Shown: in pieces, positions 1 to 7,282 of the stretch | Position numbering within the stretch: the stretch's first letter is position 1 | Layout: each line of letters starts with the position of its first letter | NCBI GenBank assembly: GCA_041571575.1 | Contig: JBFFTZ010000119.1 | Location: 1-7,625 of the forward strand | Direction of reading: 5' to 3' | Origin: CAKZML01 sp041571575 | GTDB lineage: Bacteria; Pseudomonadota; Gammaproteobacteria; Steroidobacterales; BM003 | Length of the DNA stretch: 7,625 nt | Made by a program: the position numbers and the translations under genes | Notes under the pieces: model-generated | Seen by the model: only the letters and a program-made list of their open reading frames with translations | What the model was told of the DNA's origin: nothing | Database searches by the model: none

Positions 1-89
1 ACGTGGGATACGCGATCAAAAAGGTATCGGCCAGCGACGCTGCAGAAGCCTGGAAGTTGTTCGACGAAATGCTGGCCTACGATGCATGA
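1..89 (+). CDS. hypC: HypC, hydrogenase maturation chaperone (C-terminal fragment)
   Basis: The window opens inside this gene. The frame beginning at base 3 reads 28 residues to a TGA at 87-89, starting VGYAIKKVSASDAAEAW and ending LAYDA. A VGYAI-type strand followed by an acidic helix of about 20 residues is the usual end of HypC/HupF proteins, which total roughly 75-95 residues. HypC binds HypD and carries the Fe(CN)2CO unit to the hydrogenase large-subunit precursor. The catalytic N-terminal Cys lies upstream and cannot be checked. The stop overlaps the hypA start by 8 bases, which suggests coupled translation. The assignment rests on a short piece plus the position directly before hypA; the context makes it likely. 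Confidence 0.85.
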   Translation, partial: VGYAIKKVSASDAAEAWKLFDEMLAYDA

Positions 90-459
90 GCTGTCGGTTT
101 GCCAGGCCCTTGTAGAACAGGCTGAACGGATTGCCCGTGAACGCCAGGCGAGGGTCATCAGACTGATGCTGAAAATTGGACCCTTGTCGGGCGTGGAGTC
201 GGAATTATTGCGAAGGGCTTTTCCCCTGGCCAGCGCGGGAACGTGCTGCGAGGGTGCTGCACTGGAAATCCTGGCCGCGCCGGTAACCGTGTATTGCCCT
301 GACTGCAGGGTTACCTCGGAGGTGGCGGCCAACAAGTTGCTTTGCCCCGAATGTGGCAACTGGCGGACGAGCCTGGCATCAGGGGATGAAATGGTGCTAC
401 AGACAGTGGAGTTGGAGACCCGGGTCGGCAACGGCAATGAGTCCACCCGCCAACGCTGA
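82..459 (+). CDS. hypA: HypA, nickel metallochaperone for [NiFe] hydrogenase
   Basis: A 125-residue HypA/HybF protein, slightly longer than the usual 113-120. It begins with the family's MHELSVCQALV signature; His2, with the N-terminal amine, is the known nickel ligand, which fixes the start at ATG 82. The zinc domain has two CxxC pairs, C72/C75 and C88/C91 (YCPDC and LCPEC), in the standard spacing. HypA works with the GTPase HypB to put nickel into the hydrogenase large subunit after the iron centre is in place. The start lies inside the end of hypC (8-base overlap), and the TGA at 457-459 forms part of the hypB ribosome binding site. The ~15-residue tail after the beta-rich domain is polar and without recognised function. 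Confidence 0.97.
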   Translation: MHELSVCQALVEQAERIARERQARVIRLMLKIGPLSGVESELLRRAFPLASAGTCCEGAALEILAAPVTVYCPDCRVTSEVAANKLLCPECGNWRTSLASGDEMVLQTVELETRVGNGNESTRQR

Positions 460-463
460 GGAG
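457..463 (+). promoter_or_regulatory. Ribosome binding site of hypB, overlapping hypA stop
   Basis: TGAGGAG lies 6 bases before ATG 470 and includes the hypA stop codon TGA. It decides the hypB start: the same frame stays open back to an ATG at 353, but that would add 39 residues encoded inside hypA, with no family resemblance, ahead of the conserved MCDTCGC start. The overlap of stop and Shine-Dalgarno suggests that ribosomes finishing hypA reinitiate on hypB. Confidence 0.8.
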
Positions 464-469
464 TTAGCA

Positions 470-1324
470 ATGTGTGATACATGTGGCTGCAACATTACGC
501 CGGGAAATAAACACCTGGTGGAGGCCGGCGGAAAGTTCTCTCACAGTGCCTCGGGACACGAGTCGGTGGAGGTTCTACAGAACCTGTTGTCGGAGAACGA
601 TCACCAGGCTAATCACAATCGGGAGCACTTTCGCCGCCATGGGGTGTTGGTGATCAACCTGATGTCCTCACCCGGGGCGGGCAAGACCAGCCTGCTTGAG
701 GCAACGGTCCGGGCGTTGGGCGGCAAACTGGGCATCGCAGTGATCGAGGGTGACCTGGAAACCGAGAACGATGCACAACGCTTGCGTGAGTGTGGAATCC
801 CCGCGGTGCAAATCACAACCGGCAGCGCTTGCCACCTGGACGCCCACATGGTCCACCAGGCGTTACACCAGATGTCCCTCGACAATATAGATGTGTTGTT
901 TGTAGAGAACGTGGGCAACCTTGTTTGTCCGGCGAGTTTTGACCTGGGTCAGCATATCAATGTCGCCTTGCTGTCAGTTCCCGAGGGTGATGACAAGCCA
1001 GCCAAGTACCCGGTGATGTTTAGATCAGTGGATGCGGTCGTGCTTTCCAAGACTGACCTGCTTCACGTCTTGCCGGAGTTTTCACCCCAGCGTGCCGAGA
1101 CTGCGCTGCGCGGCCTGGCCAGCGAGGCGCCGCTATTGCATGTAAACGTGCGAAGTGCGGAAGGCCTGCAGCCATGGCTGGACTGGCTGGGTGAGCAGAT
1201 TGCCGTGTTCAAGAGCGTCAGGGAAACCGGCGCCATGGGGCATTTCAGACCCGTGACGGGCCAGGCACACGTATTAACTCATCCACACCTGAGCCAGTTC
1301 ACGCCCAGGGAGGACGATGGATGA
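470..1324 (+). CDS. hypB: HypB, GTPase for nickel insertion
   Basis: A 284-residue G3E/SIMIBI-class GTPase, close to E. coli HypB (290). The N-terminus MCDTCGC carries the CxxCGC high-affinity nickel motif (C2, C5, C7). A short His-containing linker follows (H45, H49, H53, H57), but there is no long polyhistidine nickel-storage stretch. The P-loop is SSPGAGKTS at 66-74, and EGDLETEND at 93-101 is the family switch region. The dimer-interface metal site is CHLDAHMV (C121, H122) with C153 in ENVGNLVCP. The G4 guanine-specificity motif is SKTD (193-196) rather than the textbook NKxD. GTP-dependent dimerisation controls nickel transfer with HypA. ATG 470 is chosen for its ribosome binding site and the CxxCGC start. 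The end overlaps hypD by 4 bases (ATGA). Confidence 0.97.
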   Translation: MCDTCGCNITPGNKHLVEAGGKFSHSASGHESVEVLQNLLSENDHQANHNREHFRRHGVLVINLMSSPGAGKTSLLEATVRALGGKLGIAVIEGDLETENDAQRLRECGIPAVQITTGSACHLDAHMVHQALHQMSLDNIDVLFVENVGNLVCPASFDLGQHINVALLSVPEGDDKPAKYPVMFRSVDAVVLSKTDLLHVLPEFSPQRAETALRGLASEAPLLHVNVRSAEGLQPWLDWLGEQIAVFKSVRETGAMGHFRPVTGQAHVLTHPHLSQFTPREDDG

Positions 1325-2448
1325 GTGACCGGGCCCGCAGGCTGCTTGAGTCCATTCGGGGCATGGAATTGCCCCGGAAAGTGAAACTCATGAATGTTTG
1401 CGGCGGGCATGAAAGATCAATTTCCCATGCCGGCATTCGAGGGGTGTTGCCACCACAGGTCGAGTTGATACCCGGGCCCGGGTGCCCCGTGTGTATCTGT
1501 CCCGAAGAGGATGTGTACGAGGCCATTCAGCTCGCGTTGAATGAGCCGCTGACCTTGCTGGCGTTTGGGGACATGCTCCGGGTGCCGGTGAACGTTCCCC
1601 GCAGTGAGCCCCGTTCGCTGGAGCAGGCAAAGGCCGCAGGCGGCGATGTGCGTCCTATCGCGACACCCATGGAAGCGGTGCGAATTGCGCGGCAGCAGCC
1701 CGACAGACGAGTGGTTTTTTTCGCTGCCGGTTTTGAAACCACCATTGCGCCCGTGGCCGCCATGCTGGCCGAGGGCGTGCCGGATAATCTCCTCGTACTG
1801 CTGTCCGGCAGGCTGACTTGGCCCGCCGTGGCGCTGTTGCTTGATTCGGGTGAACCGGGTTTCGACGCCTTGATTGCACCGGGTCACGTGGCCACTGTCA
1901 TGGGCTCCGAAGAGTGGGAGTTTGTTTCCACAAAGCACGGAATCCCGGCCGCGGTGGCGGGGTTTGAGAGTGAGTCCTTGCTGGCGGCCATGCACTCGGT
2001 GCTGCGACAGCTACAGGAAGGAAAGCCGAGCCTGGAAAATTGCTATCCCTCGGTGGTCAGTCCCGGGGGGAATCCGGTTGCCAGGGCCTTGCTGGCAAAG
2101 ACCATGGATGTGGTGGATGCCAACTGGCGCGGGATAGGCAGTATTGCCGGGTCGGGATTTTCCCTGGCGAAGGAATTCCGCTCCCACGATGCACGGGTGC
2201 AGTTACCTTCCTATCATGACGACGCTCGCAAGAGAGTCGGAGAAATGCCTCCTGGCTGTGATTGCGCCAGCGTCGTACTTGGAAAGATTTATCCAAACCA
2301 GTGCAAGCTGTATGGAAAGGCCTGCGTGCCTCGTAATCCGATTGGACCGTGCATGGTCTCTGACGAGGGGGCGTGTCGAATCTGGTGGTCAGGCGGCATC
2401 CGGAACACCGATGCGCAGGACGCGAAGCCGACCCTACGGGCGGAATGA
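1321..2448 (+). CDS. hypD: HypD, iron-sulfur scaffold for Fe(CN)2CO assembly
   Basis: A full-length 375-residue HypD. With HypC it holds the iron while the two cyanides and CO are attached. Visible motifs: MNVCGGHE with C27 (equivalent to E. coli Cys41, needed for HypC interaction and iron); PGPGCPVC with C55 and C58, the redox-active thiol pair; FAAGFETT at 134-141; APGHVATVMG at 186-195. The C-terminal [4Fe-4S] region has C313, C315, C328, C335, C344 and C352 within PGCDC, NQCKLYGKAC and GPCMVSDEGAC. An additional C60 follows the thiol pair (CPVCIC). The start ATG 1321 overlaps the hypB stop, with a strong GGGAGGA ribosome binding site at 1308-1314. The stop is 3 bases before the hypF start. 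Confidence 0.97.
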   Translation: MSDRARRLLESIRGMELPRKVKLMNVCGGHERSISHAGIRGVLPPQVELIPGPGCPVCICPEEDVYEAIQLALNEPLTLLAFGDMLRVPVNVPRSEPRSLEQAKAAGGDVRPIATPMEAVRIARQQPDRRVVFFAAGFETTIAPVAAMLAEGVPDNLLVLLSGRLTWPAVALLLDSGEPGFDALIAPGHVATVMGSEEWEFVSTKHGIPAAVAGFESESLLAAMHSVLRQLQEGKPSLENCYPSVVSPGGNPVARALLAKTMDVVDANWRGIGSIAGSGFSLAKEFRSHDARVQLPSYHDDARKRVGEMPPGCDCASVVLGKIYPNQCKLYGKACVPRNPIGPCMVSDEGACRIWWSGGIRNTDAQDAKPTLRAE

Positions 2449-2451
2449 GCC

Positions 2452-4743
2452 ATGGCCTCCCACCCTGCAGGCAGCCCGCCATCTGGTGATGAAACCCTCT
2501 GTGTCTTCCTGCATGTGACGGGGCATGTGCAGGGCGTGGGGTTTCGGCCCCATGTTTACCGGCTTGCTCATGAGCTGGGCCTTGTTGGCTGGGTGCGAAA
2601 TGCCATGGGCCAGGTGGAAATCGTGGTGCAGGGCCCTGGCAGCGTGGTGGAAGAGTTTGTTGATTGCCTGATTCATCGGGCGCCGCCTCTTTCGAAACCG
2701 GTACTGGAACGTCGGAAGCCAATGCAGTGCCAGGCGTTCGATGATTTCGACATTCGTGTCAGTGAGTCCGGTTCGGCCGCCAGGGTGTTCATTCCGCCGG
2801 ATTACTTTTGCTGCGATGACTGTGTGCAGGACATTAATACCCCCGGCAATCGTCGCTACCGATATCCATTTACGAATTGCACCCAGTGTGGTCCGCGCTA
2901 CACCCTGATCCGGGCGCTGCCTTACGATCGGCCGAACACTTCCATGGCCGGTTTTCCGCTGTGCGAAGAATGCCTGGCTGAATACAAGAATCCGCTGGAC
3001 AGACGATTTCATGCCGAGCCGGTGGCCTGCCCGGACTGCGGTCCGTCATTGAGCCTGGTCAGTGCCGGGGAAATTGTTGCCCAGGGCAATGATGCCCTTG
3101 CCTGCACCGTGGCCGAGCTGCGCAAGGGAAAGATCCTGGCGGTGAAGGGTGTCGGCGGGTATCACTTGATGTGTGATGCTCGCAACGACGAAGCGGTGCA
3201 ACGCCTGCGGGAGCGAAAGGCTCGCCCCGATAAACCGCTTGCGGTCATGTTTCCTCAATCCGGTGAAGACGGTCTGGACACCCTGCGTGGGCAGGTGAGC
3301 CTGGACGGTCACACCGCAAAGGCAATTTCAGGCCCGGCCCGGCCTATAGTGCTCGTTCCCCGACAGGCCGAATCTGACCTGGCCCGTGGCGTGGCCCCGG
3401 GGCTGGCGGAACTGGGCGTTTTCCTGCCATACAGCCCTTTGCACCACCTGTTGCTGGCAGATTTTGATGGTCCCCTGGTTGCCACATCCGGAAACTTGAG
3501 CGGTGAGCCGGTGCTGACGTCCCAGCGTGCTGCCGAAACCCGGCTAGCGGCGGTGGCCGATCTTTTTCTTCACCACGACCGGCCCATCGTCCGCCCTGCC
3601 GATGACCCGGTATTGCGCCCCATTGATGGCGTGTTGCGACCCATGCGCCTGGGTCGGGGTTCGGCGCCCCTGGAAATGACATTGCCCGGCAGACTGTCGG
3701 AACCGGTGTTGGCCCTGGGCGGGCAAATGAAAAACACCCTGGCGCTCGCATGGGATGATCGGCTGGTGGTGTCTCCCCATATTGGAGAGATGTCCAGTGC
3801 CCGGAGCCTGGAGGTATTCGAGCAGGTGGCGGGAGACTTGCAGAGCCTCTATGGCGTGCGGGCGAAACGCCTGCTGGTGGATGCCCACCCGGCTTACACC
3901 GCCCGGGGCTGGGCCCGCCAACAGGGTTTGCCGATGAGCAGCAGTTTTCATCACCACGCCCATGCTTCTGCATTGATGCTGGATAACGCCTGGGAGGAGT
4001 CCTGCCTGGTGTTTGCCTGGGACGGCGTGGGCTTGGGCGAGGACGGCACCCTGTGGGGAGGCGAGACCTTGCTTGGCCGACCCGGCTCCTGGAAACGGGT
4101 CGCCAGCTTCAGGCCATTCAGGATTCCCGGTGGCGACCTGGCCGCCCATGCCCCCTGGCGCAGCGCCGCCGGCTTGTGTTGGGAGGTTGGCATACGCTGG
4201 CATGACTGCCCCGATACGGGCCTGGTGCGCCAGGCCTGGGAGAGGGGTCTGAATTCGCCCTATACCAGTGCGGTGGGACGGCTGTTCGATGGCGCGGCCG
4301 CCTTGCTTGGTCGCCATGACACCAGTTTCGAAGGCCAGGGACCCATGGAGCTTGAGGCCGTGTCCGGCTCAACCGAGGACTACATCGAGCTTCCCCTGGC
4401 CCCGGATTCCGGTGGCGTGCTCAGGGCAGACTGGGAGAAGTTGATTGGATTACTGGCCAACGGATCTCTTGGTTCGGCCCGGGCCGGGTCAGTGTTTCAC
4501 GAGAGCCTCGCACGCTGTGTGCGGGCAAAGGCCGTGGCAATGCGGGACAAACATGGCCTCACCACAGTGGGTTTGTGCGGAGGCGTATTCCAGAATTCCC
4601 GCCTGGCCTGTCGAAGCCGCGCCTTGTTGGAAGGCTGCGGCTTTCATGTATTGCAGGCTCGCCACATACCTTGCAACGATGCCGGTATCAGTGCCGGCCA
4701 GGTCATGGAGGCGCTGGGAGGCGGCCTGGCCGAATTGTCTTGA
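2452..4743 (+). CDS. hypF: HypF, carbamoyltransferase (cyanide precursor synthesis)
   Basis: A complete 763-residue HypF (E. coli 750). It uses carbamoyl phosphate and ATP to carbamoylate the C-terminal Cys of HypE. Domains in order: acylphosphatase (~15-105) with GHVQGVGFRP at 24-33, including R32; two exact Cx2Cx18Cx2C zinc fingers (C121/C124/C143/C146 and C171/C174/C193/C196); a YrdC-like nucleotide-binding domain (~213-400) with KGVGGYHLMCDA and KARPDKPLAVM; and a Kae1-like carbamoyltransferase domain (~415-763) with LALGGQMKNT, the metal-binding FHHHAHA (499-505), AWDGVGLGEDGTLWGGE, GLCGGVFQNS and CNDAGISAGQ. All functional domains look intact. It follows hypD after 3 bases and belongs to the same operon. 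Long open frames on the opposite strand across it are compositional shadows. Confidence 0.97.
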   Translation: MASHPAGSPPSGDETLCVFLHVTGHVQGVGFRPHVYRLAHELGLVGWVRNAMGQVEIVVQGPGSVVEEFVDCLIHRAPPLSKPVLERRKPMQCQAFDDFDIRVSESGSAARVFIPPDYFCCDDCVQDINTPGNRRYRYPFTNCTQCGPRYTLIRALPYDRPNTSMAGFPLCEECLAEYKNPLDRRFHAEPVACPDCGPSLSLVSAGEIVAQGNDALACTVAELRKGKILAVKGVGGYHLMCDARNDEAVQRLRERKARPDKPLAVMFPQSGEDGLDTLRGQVSLDGHTAKAISGPARPIVLVPRQAESDLARGVAPGLAELGVFLPYSPLHHLLLADFDGPLVATSGNLSGEPVLTSQRAAETRLAAVADLFLHHDRPIVRPADDPVLRPIDGVLRPMRLGRGSAPLEMTLPGRLSEPVLALGGQMKNTLALAWDDRLVVSPHIGEMSSARSLEVFEQVAGDLQSLYGVRAKRLLVDAHPAYTARGWARQQGLPMSSSFHHHAHASALMLDNAWEESCLVFAWDGVGLGEDGTLWGGETLLGRPGSWKRVASFRPFRIPGGDLAAHAPWRSAAGLCWEVGIRWHDCPDTGLVRQAWERGLNSPYTSAVGRLFDGAAALLGRHDTSFEGQGPMELEAVSGSTEDYIELPLAPDSGGVLRADWEKLIGLLANGSLGSARAGSVFHESLARCVRAKAVAMRDKHGLTTVGLCGGVFQNSRLACRSRALLEGCGFHVLQARHIPCNDAGISAGQVMEALGGGLAELS

Positions 4744-4766
4744 CCGGGAACACGGTGTCGCCATAG

Positions 4767-4797
4767 TCGGGCAGCCCCCGGCGTGCGGCCCGAAGGA
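4767..4797 (+). promoter_or_regulatory. Possible hairpin at the ribosome binding site of the radical SAM gene
   Basis: The 62-base gap between hypF and the radical SAM gene is the only spacer of note in the operon. TCGGGC (4767-4772) can pair with GCCCGA (4788-4793) around a 15-base loop. The Shine-Dalgarno AAGGA (4793-4797) begins at the last paired base, 8 bases before ATG 4806. There is no T-tract, so this does not look like a terminator. It might tune expression of the downstream gene, but a 6-base stem in GC-rich DNA could be chance. I saw no convincing promoter in the gap. Confidence 0.25.
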
Positions 4798-4805
4798 TCG
4801 ACGCC

Positions 4806-6122
4806 ATGCGGGTAATTGAAAATATTTTCACCTCGCTTCTCAGGCATGAATACGCCCGATCCATGTCCTTTGGTCCGATTCATGAAGAGGATGAACTGCC
4901 GACCCCGGCACCAGGGGTCAGCTATCAACTGTATCTGCACATTCCGTTTTGCCTGGTCCTGTGCCCGTTTTGTTCGTTTCACCGGGTGGAATATCAGCCG
5001 GGCTTGGCGAACCGCTATTTTGATGCATTGAGACAAGAGATACGTCGCTATGGCGAGCAGGGATTTGTGTTCGACGACCTGTATGTGGGTGGTGGTACGC
5101 CGACGGTAAACGAAGGCCAGTTACTGCGCACCATAGATATGTGCAATGAGTTGTTTCCCATCCGTGGCATATCGGTGGAAACCAATCCCAGCGATATGCG
5201 CCCCGATTTGCTGCATGCGTTGCGGGATCGCGGGGTCAGGCGATTGTCGGTGGGTGTGCAAAGTTTCGATGATGGGCTGCTCAAGTCTATGGAGCGCTAC
5301 GACAAATACGGTAGCGGCCAGAGTATCGTCAGGGCTCTGGAAGGGGCTCGCGGAATTTTCCCGACCGTGAATGTGGATATGATTTTCAATCTACCTGGCC
5401 AGACCGAAACCTCCCTGGCCAGGGATCTTGAAACCTTGATGGCGGTTAAGCCGGAGCAGATTTCATACTACCCGTTGATGGTGGCCGATTCGGCCCGGCG
5501 CAGGGTGGCCGAGAGCATGGGGCCGTTGCGCAAGTCGGACAGCCGACGATTTTTTGAGCAAATCGTCAGCGCCCTGTCCCCGGTATATCAGCGTTCCACG
5601 GCATGGTGTTTTTCCACCCAGGGTGAAGCGGTGGATGAATATATTGTCCAGCGGGGTGAGTACATCGGGGCAGGCTCGGGCGCGTTCAGTTTTATGAATA
5701 GCACGATCCACGCGACCAGCTTTTCGATCAACGGTTACTGCCGTCGCGTCGCCGCCGGATCCAGCGCGATCACCCGCAGCAAGCAACTGAGTCGTCGCGA
5801 GCAGATGCGCTATGACTTCGTAATGAAATTGTTTGGACTCAGCCTGGACAAGGCCTGGCTCATGAAACGCCACGGGCGGCGGTTTTACCTGGATATGGCG
5901 TTGGAACTGCTGGGGATGCGTTTGCTGGGGGCACTGCGATTGTCCGGTCCAACCTTGTCAGTCACCCCCCGGGGCGAGTACTACTGGGTCATTATGATGA
6001 GAGAATTCTTCAACAACGTGAACGTGTTCCGGGATGAGATGCGAAAACAGATTCGCTCCGAATATGATTCTCTGGAGCACGACGTGGGTATTAGCGCCGG
6101 CAACAAGCCGGAAAGTGGTTAG
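4806..6122 (+). CDS. Radical SAM protein, HemN/HemW/HutW-like, inside hyp operon
   Basis: A 438-residue radical SAM protein. The cluster motif is YLHIPFCLVLCPFCSF: C49, C53 and C56 in CX3CX2C bind a [4Fe-4S] cluster and SAM, and the YxHIPFC context marks the coproporphyrinogen-oxidase-like (HemN/HemW) superfamily. Also seen are LYVGGGTPT (92-100), VETNPSD (124-130), VGVQSFDD (149-156) and NLPGQT (195-200), all typical of that superfamily. The second half (TAWCFSTQGEAVDEYIV, GAGSGAFSF, then WVIMMREFFNNVNVFRD near the end) recalls the HutW/ChuW heme-utilisation branch more than HemW. I cannot confirm that without an alignment. Its substrate is unknown. Possible roles are porphyrin or heme chemistry, heme delivery to a hydrogenase-linked cytochrome, or an unrecognised maturation step. 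It ends 14 bases before hypE and is probably co-transcribed with it. Confidence 0.85.
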   Translation: MRVIENIFTSLLRHEYARSMSFGPIHEEDELPTPAPGVSYQLYLHIPFCLVLCPFCSFHRVEYQPGLANRYFDALRQEIRRYGEQGFVFDDLYVGGGTPTVNEGQLLRTIDMCNELFPIRGISVETNPSDMRPDLLHALRDRGVRRLSVGVQSFDDGLLKSMERYDKYGSGQSIVRALEGARGIFPTVNVDMIFNLPGQTETSLARDLETLMAVKPEQISYYPLMVADSARRRVAESMGPLRKSDSRRFFEQIVSALSPVYQRSTAWCFSTQGEAVDEYIVQRGEYIGAGSGAFSFMNSTIHATSFSINGYCRRVAAGSSAITRSKQLSRREQMRYDFVMKLFGLSLDKAWLMKRHGRRFYLDMALELLGMRLLGALRLSGPTLSVTPRGEYYWVIMMREFFNNVNVFRDEMRKQIRSEYDSLEHDVGISAGNKPESG

Positions 6123-6136
6123 ACGGGGGAAACCGG

Positions 6137-7141
6137 ATGGAAGACCGACATATCAGCCTGGCCCACGGTAATGGTGGGCGGTTCATGCGTGAGTTGATCC
6201 AGGAAATCTTTGCGAAGCACCTGGCCAACGAGTCCCTGGACACCCGGTTGGACGCGGTGACCCTGCCCTGGACTGACAGCGGGATAGTGATGACCACTGA
6301 TGGTTTCACGGTGCAGCCCCTGGAGTTCCCCGGGGGAAATATCGGCAGCCTGGCGGTTCACGGCACCTGTAATGACCTTGCAGTGGCCGGGGCCAGGCCA
6401 CGATTCCTGACCCTGAATGCGTTTATCGAGGAAGGCTTCGACCTGGAGGTGCTGGATCGGCTGATAGGCACTCTTGCCGCCACCGCCCGGGAGATTGATG
6501 TTTCGGTGGTGGCCGGCGATACCAAGGTTGTACCCCGGGGGCATGGTGGTGGCCTGTACCTGGCAACCACCGGCGTGGGCCTGCTGGACCCACGGGCCAG
6601 CTTGTCACTGGATGCCTTGCGGGAAGGGGATCGCCTTTTGGTCAGCGGTCCGGTGGGCGATCACGGTATAGCAGTGATGCTGGCGAGGGAGCAATTCGGG
6701 CTCAGCGGCTCCCTGTTATCCGATGCCGCCAGTGTGCTGCCCTTTACCGAGGCCATCCTGGATCTGCCCGGCCTGCGTTTTATGCGTGATCCCACCCGGG
6801 GGGGATTGGTGACGGTGTGTCACGAGTTGTGCCATGTCACGGGACTGGGAGTGCGGCTTAGCGAGGCTGACGTGCCGGTACAGGAGCAGGTGACCTCGGT
6901 TTGCCAGATGCTGGGTTACGACCCCTATTACCTGGCCTGCGAGGGCAGGGTGGTGGCGGTACTGGATGAACGCGATGCCGATGAAGCCCTGGCGCGTTGG
7001 CGGGCCCTGCCCGGGGGTGAGCAGGCCGCGGATATCGGTAGTTTGATCGGCGGTGCGAGTCGAGTGCAGATGGAGACCCGTATCGGGGGATACCGGATCC
7101 TGGAAGAGCTGGAAGACGATCCGTTGCCCAGGATTTGCTAG
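6137..7141 (+). CDS. hypE: HypE, thiocyanate-forming dehydratase (cyanide donor)
   Basis: A full-length 334-residue HypE of the PurM/AIR-synthase ATP-binding fold. It dehydrates the carbamoyl group placed on its last Cys by HypF to a thiocyanate and hands cyanide to the HypC-HypD complex. Motifs: AHGNGGRFM near the N-terminus, TTDGFTVQPLEFPGGNIG (53-70), AVHGTCNDLAVAGARP (73-88), VAGDTKVVPRG (125-135), MRDPTRGG (216-223), and the essential C-terminal PRIC with C334 as the modified residue. A GGGGGA ribosome binding site lies at 6125-6130, 6 bases before ATG 6137. The TAG stop (7139-7141) lies within the left CTAG flanking a MITE-like insertion, so translation still ends exactly at the required Cys. 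Confidence 0.97.
   Translation: MEDRHISLAHGNGGRFMRELIQEIFAKHLANESLDTRLDAVTLPWTDSGIVMTTDGFTVQPLEFPGGNIGSLAVHGTCNDLAVAGARPRFLTLNAFIEEGFDLEVLDRLIGTLAATAREIDVSVVAGDTKVVPRGHGGGLYLATTGVGLLDPRASLSLDALREGDRLLVSGPVGDHGIAVMLAREQFGLSGSLLSDAASVLPFTEAILDLPGLRFMRDPTRGGLVTVCHELCHVTGLGVRLSEADVPVQEQVTSVCQMLGYDPYYLACEGRVVAVLDERDADEALARWRALPGGEQAADIGSLIGGASRVQMETRIGGYRILEELEDDPLPRIC
7138..7141. repeat. CTAG target-site duplication, left copy
   Basis: CTAG flanking the element on the left, matched by CTAG at 7301-7304. Its last three bases are the hypE stop codon and its first base ends the codon of the catalytic C-terminal Cys. Because CTAG is its own reverse complement, it could also be read as an extension of the inverted repeat; the duplication reading is favoured because it restores a plausible ancestral gene junction. 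Confidence 0.75.
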
Positions 7142-7159
7142 GGAGCCTCTGATTTATTC
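7142..7159 (+). repeat. Left terminal inverted repeat of the MITE-like element
   Basis: GGAGCCTCTGATTTATTC pairs with the right end at 7283-7300 with a single mismatch (position 13, T versus C in the reverse complement). It begins immediately after the hypE stop codon. Confidence 0.9.
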
Positions 7160-7282
7160 CGGGCTTAGCAGATTGGGAGCCAAAAAAGTTAGATTCAAGG
7201 CGTCAAGCGAACGTAATAGCTCGCTATTGCGAAGATTGGCAACATAGAAGCTGGGTTTTTTGGACCCAAGATACAAGTTCAT

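Noticed and set aside
353..469. 39-codon upstream extension of the hypB frame from ATG 353
   Set aside because: It lies within hypA in another frame, lacks HypB-like sequence, and the well-placed ribosome binding site and MCDTCGC start at 470 explain the gene.
1470..1483. 14-base perfect palindrome ACCCGGGCCCGGGT
   Set aside because: It encodes the conserved PGPG of HypD (IPGPGC), so GC-rich codons of an invariant motif explain it without a regulatory role.
2057..2722. 221-codon open frame on the - strand across the hypD/hypF junction
   Set aside because: It is antisense to two well-supported genes, has a low-complexity Pro/Arg/His-rich composition, and contains no recognisable motif; this is a typical GC-rich shadow.
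3344..4317. Two long - strand open frames (209 and 257 codons) opposite hypF
   Set aside because: They overlap each other and an intact hypF, and their Gly/Pro/Ala/Arg/His-rich content reflects the reverse complement of hypF codons.
7053..7247. 64-codon + strand open frame running from hypE into the MITE-like element
   Set aside because: It overlaps hypE out of frame and crosses the insertion boundary, has no recognisable protein features, and has no good ribosome binding site.
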